Shown piece after piece: positions 60,722 to 64,000 of a DNA stretch of 64,000 bases. A program made the translations under genes and the position numbers. The DNA is from CANJDH01 sp031430015. Lineage in GTDB: Bacteria > Pseudomonadota > Gammaproteobacteria > Burkholderiales > JAEUOS01. Location of the stretch: the NCBI GenBank assembly GCA_031430015.1, contig JANPAR010000221.1, forward strand, positions 5,584-69,583. Reading direction: 5' to 3'. The stretch's first letter is position 1; each line of letters starts with the position of its first letter. The notes under the pieces are model-generated. The model was not told the DNA's origin, did no database searches, and saw only the letters and a list, made by a program, of their open reading frames with translations.

Positions 60722-61084
60722 TCACGTCACTGGCGTCAGGTGCGCGCCCAGCGCAAGTTTTTGCGCCACCATCGCATTGAGCGACACGCCTGCTTTTGCC
60801 GCTTCGACAGCCAACGTGCGATGCAAATTTTTGTCGATGCGCACATTGAATTGCCCACTGTATCGCTTGCGTGACGGCGCAACCGGGACTGGCTCCCCCC
60901 GCTTTTCGTAACTTTGCCGCACGCCGCTCCATGCATGCGCCAGTTCGTCCAGAGCATCCTCCGGTGTCAATGCAAACGCTGACATCTCGGGCAGTTCAAC
61001 AAAATGCGCGAGCCAGTCGCCGTCGTCATCCAGATAGACGTTGATGGTGTAGCCATCAAACCGGTCTTTCTTGCGTTTCGCCAT
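60722..61084 (-). CDS. HicB-family antitoxin-like protein (orphan)
   Basis: 120 residues. N-terminal HicB partial RNase-H-like fold (INVYLDDDGDWLAHFVELPE, SAFALTPEDALDELAHAW) and C-terminal ribbon-helix-helix (QFNVRIDKNLHRTLAVEAAK, NAMVAQKLALG). This is the antitoxin part of HicAB, but no HicA toxin gene is present on either side. A stray 25-codon open piece upstream (to 61162) does not look like HicA. It may regulate its own promoter or neutralise a distant toxin. Confidence 0.82.
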   Translation of the reverse strand: MAKRKKDRFDGYTINVYLDDDGDWLAHFVELPEMSAFALTPEDALDELAHAWSGVRQSYEKRGEPVPVAPSRKRYSGQFNVRIDKNLHRTLAVEAAKAGVSLNAMVAQKLALGAHLTPVT

Positions 61085-61162
61085 GATCTACTCCACGTGT
61101 TTCAAAAATTGTTCGACCTGATAGCTCTTTGCTTTGCCATCCCGGCTTTGCTGAAACGAGAG

Positions 61163-61615
61163 TCAGCCAATCACCTCGATGTGCACTTCGCGCTCGCGCC
61201 CAGTTGCAAGCAACTCTTTCAGTCCCGAATCGAACGTGACCAGTCTGCACTTGTTCTTGATCGCAAGTGCAAGCAGGTATGCGTCGGTCACCTGCCGATG
61301 CCCGATCAGGCCTCCGGTGCAATATGAAATCACTTCTGCTATTTGCATATCCTGTGCAAGAAAGCTGTGATGACGATGGGCAAGACTGGGTGTGAGCAGT
61401 TCGGCAGCCTCTCGCGGGCCGATGGCCTGGGTGCCCGTGCCTGCAGAGAAGGCAGGTTGAGACACGATACGTACAAATGCGGCCTGGGTGAATGCCGTGG
61501 TCGCCCAACCTTGCTGCGCACGCGCCTTGAACCATGCCTGAACGCGCGCATGGTGCTGATGCGCCGGCCACGCCAACGCGATCAATACGTTGGCGTCAAG
61601 CAGGTAGCCGCTCAA
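61163..61615 (-). CDS. vapC: VapC-type PIN-domain ribonuclease toxin
   Basis: 150 residues. PIN acids: LLDANVLIAL with the first Asp, a Glu in REAAELLTPSLA, Asp in VTDAYLLALAI and Asp in LVTFDSGLKELL. It starts four bases before the VapB stop, so the pair is translationally coupled. It cleaves RNA (often tRNA) when free of its antitoxin. Confidence 0.88.
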   Translation of the reverse strand: MSGYLLDANVLIALAWPAHQHHARVQAWFKARAQQGWATTAFTQAAFVRIVSQPAFSAGTGTQAIGPREAAELLTPSLAHRHHSFLAQDMQIAEVISYCTGGLIGHRQVTDAYLLALAIKNKCRLVTFDSGLKELLATGREREVHIEVIG

Positions 61616-61839
61616 GGCGACTCATTCAACAGTTGCTTGACCTTCTCGGCGCTGATGGTGGGTGTGCCGGCGGGCAGGTCAAACACCCACACGCCATTCA
61701 TTTGCCGCATCGGCACTTTGCCGGCGCTGCCGCGCCGGATCAATTCCGAGATGGCCTGGCCCAGCTTGATGGCGCGCGCGCGCGCGTAGGCTTGGGCTGC
61801 GGCAAAGGCGTCATCTTCGAGGGTGAGAGTAGTGCGCAT
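61612..61839 (-). CDS. vapB: VapB-type antitoxin (ribbon-helix-helix)
   Basis: 75 residues, ATG 61839. N-terminal RHH-like DNA-binding segment (TTLTLEDDAFAAAQAYARAR) followed by a C-terminal toxin-wrapping strand (VPMRQMNGVWVFDLPAGTPT). It is first in the vapBC operon and expected to repress its own promoter. The upstream 296-bp gap holds two dispersed repeats and the dacC promoter. Confidence 0.85.
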   Translation of the reverse strand: MRTTLTLEDDAFAAAQAYARARAIKLGQAISELIRRGSAGKVPMRQMNGVWVFDLPAGTPTISAEKVKQLLNESP

Positions 61840-61990
61840 GATTTGACGCCTGTTTCTGAAAAAGATGCGCCACTATAACAAATTGCATCAAAAATAGAAA
61901 TTGATGCTGTGAAAAGATGCTGCGAAAAACCGGGCGCAAAGTTGTGAGGCGAGATCAGGAAGCCAGAAAGCGGCAGGTCGGCTGCGCCAA

Positions 61991-62011
61991 GACTGGCTCC
62001 TGCCAAGGGCC
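61991..62011 (+). repeat. Dispersed element copy, degenerate
   Basis: GACTGGCTCCTGCCAAGGGCC, 20 bases before a better copy. Confidence 0.5.
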
Positions 62012-62030
62012 TCAGGGCAATAGTCCTTAA

Positions 62031-62058
62031 AAACTGGCTCCCACCAACGATTTCGGCG
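62031..62058 (+). repeat. Dispersed element copy
   Basis: AAACTGGCTCCCACCAACGATTTCGGCG, in the leader region upstream of dacC and before its -10. Confidence 0.75.
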
Positions 62059-62100
62059 TAGTTATCATTCCCGGTTGAGCGGCCTGTGAGAGCGCTTTGC

Positions 62101-62106
62101 TATAAT
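62101..62106 (+). promoter_or_regulatory. Probable -10 of dacC
   Basis: A consensus TATAAT lies 30 bases upstream of the dacC start. A matching -35 at the best spacing is not clear; TTGAGC is 20 bp away. Confidence 0.5.
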
Positions 62107-62135
62107 CCGCGCCTTCGTTTCATAAGGTTTTCCCC

Positions 62136-63281
62136 GTGCGGTTCTTCCGATTTTTGCGTCTTGCGGCCCTTGCTGCTGCGAGCTGTGTGTGTGCTGTTGC
62201 GTTCGCGCAAAACCCGCCCGCCCCCGTCATCAACGCCAAGGCCTGGCTGCTGTTGGATGTGTCGAGCGGGCAGGTGTTGGCGAGCCAGAATCCGGCCGAG
62301 CGCGTCGAGCCGGCTTCGCTTACCAAGCTGATGACGGCCTATCTCGCGTTTTCTGCCTTGAAGGCGAAGACGCTGACGCTGGAGCAAACCGTGCCGGTAT
62401 CGCCCAAGGCGTGGAAGATGGGCGGCTCACGCATGTTCATCGAGCCGCTCAAACCGGTGGCGGTGGCCGAGTTGTTGCGCGGCATGATCGTGCAATCGGG
62501 CAACGATGCCTGCGTCGCGCTCGCCGAACTCATCTCCGGCTCCGAAGAAGCGTTCGCTGCGGCGATGACGCGCGAGGGCAAGCGCCTCGGCATGAAGAAC
62601 ACCAATTTCAAAAACTCGACCGGCTGGCCCGACCCCGAGCACTACACCACAGCCGCTGATCTGGCGGTGCTGGCGGGCGCGATCATTCGCGACTTTCCCG
62701 AGTTTTATTCGCTCTACTCGATCAAGGAATACACCTACAACAACATCACGCAGGTGAACCGCAACAAGCTGCTGTGGGTAGACCCGCATGTCGATGGCAT
62801 GAAGACCGGCTTCACCGACGCTGCCGGTTACTGCCTGGTGACGTCGGCCAAGCGCGGGCCGCGCCGCCTGCTCACTGTAGTGCTTGGCACCACGAGTGAA
62901 AACGCGCGGGCGACCGAATCGCAGAAGCTGCTGAACTTCGGTTTTCTCAATTACGATGGCGTCAAGCTTTACGACAAGGGCCAGAGCATTTCGTCGCTTG
63001 AAGTGTGGAAGGGCAGCGCGCGCGAAGTGAAAGCGGGGTTTGATCGCGAGTTGTTTGTCACCTTGCCCAAGGGCCAGGCCGAGAAGGTCAAGGCCACGCT
63101 GCAATCGCAAAAGCCGCTGCTGGCGCCAATTGCAGTGGGGCAGAAGATCGGCAGCATGAAAGTGACGGTGGATGGGCGCGAGATTGCCGAGGTGCCGGTG
63201 GTGGCTCTTGAAGCAGTCGAGGGCGCGGGTGTATTTGGCCGCGCGTATGACACGGTGCGGTTGTGGTTTGCGAAATCCTGA
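62136..63281 (+). CDS. dacC: D-alanyl-D-alanine carboxypeptidase (PBP5/6 family)
   Basis: 381 residues, GTG start 62136. Signal peptide ends at AVAFAQ. Serine-DD-peptidase motifs are complete: S61-L-T-K64, S121-G-N123 and K223-T-G225. A C-terminal beta domain and a short amphipathic helix (AYDTVRLWFAKS) for membrane attachment follow. It trims the peptide stem of peptidoglycan in the periplasm. Confidence 0.92.
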   Translation: MRFFRFLRLAALAAASCVCAVAFAQNPPAPVINAKAWLLLDVSSGQVLASQNPAERVEPASLTKLMTAYLAFSALKAKTLTLEQTVPVSPKAWKMGGSRMFIEPLKPVAVAELLRGMIVQSGNDACVALAELISGSEEAFAAAMTREGKRLGMKNTNFKNSTGWPDPEHYTTAADLAVLAGAIIRDFPEFYSLYSIKEYTYNNITQVNRNKLLWVDPHVDGMKTGFTDAAGYCLVTSAKRGPRRLLTVVLGTTSENARATESQKLLNFGFLNYDGVKLYDKGQSISSLEVWKGSAREVKAGFDRELFVTLPKGQAEKVKATLQSQKPLLAPIAVGQKIGSMKVTVDGREIAEVPVVALEAVEGAGVFGRAYDTVRLWFAKS

Positions 63282-63314
63282 ACGGTACATCAGGAACTAC
63301 ATGAGGAACCAGCG

Positions 63315-64000
63315 ATGATTTATCTGAACGGCGAGTGGATGCCGATTGAAGAAGCGCGCATCCCGGTGATGGACCGCGGCTTCATTTTTGGTGATGGCAT
63401 TTATGAGTACATCCCGGTATACGGGCGCAAGCCGTTTCGCGCGGCCGGCCATTTCGCCCGGCTCAAACGCAGCCTCGATGCCATCGGCATTCCCAATCCG
63501 TTCAGCGACGCGCAATGGAATGCGCTGCTGGCCGAGATCATCGCCAAGCAAAGCTTTGCCGATCAGGGCGTGTATTTTCAGGTGACGCGCGGCGTTGCGC
63601 CACGTGACCACGCGTTTCCGCGTGACCCCAAACCGACTGTGTTCATGATGTCCAATCCGCTGCCGACGCCGTCGGCGGCGCAGTATGCGAATGGTGTGGC
63701 GTGCGTGACGGCAGTGGACAACCGCTGGCAGCGCTGCGACATCAAATCGATTTCGCTGCTGGGCAATGTGCTGATGCGCCAGTTCGCCGCCGAGAACGAT
63801 GCGATTGAATCGGTGATGTTTCGCGATGGCTATTTGTCTGAGGCCTCGGCCTCCAACGTCTTTGTGGTCAAGGACGGTACCGTGCTCGCGCCGCTCAAAG
63901 ACCACCTGATGCTGCACGGCATTACCCTCGATGCCGTCATCGATCTATCGCGCGACATCGAGGGTAATGCCGCTCAAAGACCACCTGATGCTGCACGGCA
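63315..64000 (+). CDS. D-amino-acid aminotransferase-like PLP enzyme, 3' end outside window and disturbed near the edge
   Basis: At least 228 residues from ATG 63315. Fold-type IV features: MIYLNGEWMPIEEARIPVMD, RGFIFGDGIYEYIPVYGRKP, and the PLP Lys in CDIKSISLLGNVL. Downstream of SEASASNVFVVKDGTVLAPL the family usually reads GITxDVVLEL; here GITLDAVIDLSRD is followed by sequence that is a repeat of earlier bases, so the frame is probably broken after about 63955. It lies 33 bases after dacC and is likely co-transcribed; D-amino-acid metabolism fits the cell-wall context. Confidence 0.82.
   Translation, partial: MIYLNGEWMPIEEARIPVMDRGFIFGDGIYEYIPVYGRKPFRAAGHFARLKRSLDAIGIPNPFSDAQWNALLAEIIAKQSFADQGVYFQVTRGVAPRDHAFPRDPKPTVFMMSNPLPTPSAAQYANGVACVTAVDNRWQRCDIKSISLLGNVLMRQFAAENDAIESVMFRDGYLSEASASNVFVVKDGTVLAPLKDHLMLHGITLDAVIDLSRDIEGNAAQRPPDAAR
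63890..64000. repeat. Direct repeat (32 bp) around a 17-bp inverted repeat at the window edge
   Basis: GCCGCTCAAAGACCACCTGA and the next 12 bases occur at 63890-63921 and again at 63969-64000. Between them CGGCATTACCCTCGATG (63917-63933) and CATCGAGGGTAATGCCG (63956-63972) form a perfect inverted repeat with a 22-base loop. The second direct copy runs to the window end, so the true extent is unknown. Confidence 0.85.

Noticed and set aside
61085..61162. HicA toxin gene beside HicB
   Set aside because: Only about 25 open codons after a VapC stop, without a start codon or HicA motifs.
1..64000. tRNA, rRNA or complete insertion sequences
   Set aside because: I saw no tRNA cloverleaf, rRNA segment or transposase reading anywhere in the window.

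Overview
The window is 64 kb of high-GC DNA, tightly packed with short gene gaps. It most likely comes from a betaproteobacterium of the Burkholderiales type. The evidence is three intact Bug-type tripartite tricarboxylate receptors plus one Bug pseudogene, VanA-like and TfdA-like oxygenases, AtuA-family and isoquinoline-oxidoreductase-like proteins, and a large copper and divalent-metal resistance block. No rRNA, tRNA, CRISPR array or intact transposase was seen. Genus and species cannot be read from the sequence.

Region 1 (1-19.97 kb) is a set of small, often divergent, catabolic units. It holds a Rieske oxygenase, several alpha/beta hydrolases, a Bug-TfdA-RidA operon, a Tat-type amidohydrolase, an acyl-CoA-dehydrogenase-fold flavoprotein and a cupin. 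It also holds an unusual Bug-AtuA-(AtuA_C::Ldh2) operon, a decayed Bug gene, a class II aldolase operon, an FAD disulfide oxidoreductase and a drug/metabolite transporter with a histidine-rich tail.

Region 2 (20.2-23.5 kb) has a LemA-TPM-TPM envelope operon. Next comes a winged-helix regulator with its own AT-rich palindromic promoter, overlapped by a small ORF and followed by gene debris, including a partial copy of the TPM gene.

Region 3 (23.6-46.8 kb) is almost entirely minus strand and is a metal-resistance island. It holds a patatin lipoprotein; a CusCBA-type Cu/Ag RND pump; a CzcCBA-type divalent-cation RND pump with DUF3240; a fragment of a CadR/PbrR-type MerR regulator; and a Spy/CpxP-like protein. 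A periplasmic copper module follows, with two CusF-like proteins, a cupredoxin, a multicopper oxidase and a TolC lipoprotein. The island ends with cueR, copA and a divergent copper chaperone, both of the last two under recognisable CueR-type promoters. Three small exported proteins of unknown function sit at the operon heads.

Region 4 (46.8-64 kb) returns to metabolism: a DUF3500 protein, a Bug receptor with a DapA-like lyase, a TMEM175-type channel, a fatty acyl-CoA ligase, a BamE-like lipoprotein and a lipase. It also has an isoquinoline-oxidoreductase-like molybdoenzyme, a crotonase-thiolase pair, an orphan HicB, a VapBC pair, DacC and the start of a D-amino-acid aminotransferase. The last gene is interrupted at the window edge by an inverted plus direct repeat.

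A dispersed element with the core GCTCCCACCAACGGTTTT occurs at least fourteen times between genes across the whole window and is the main genome-scale signature not explained by coding sequence.
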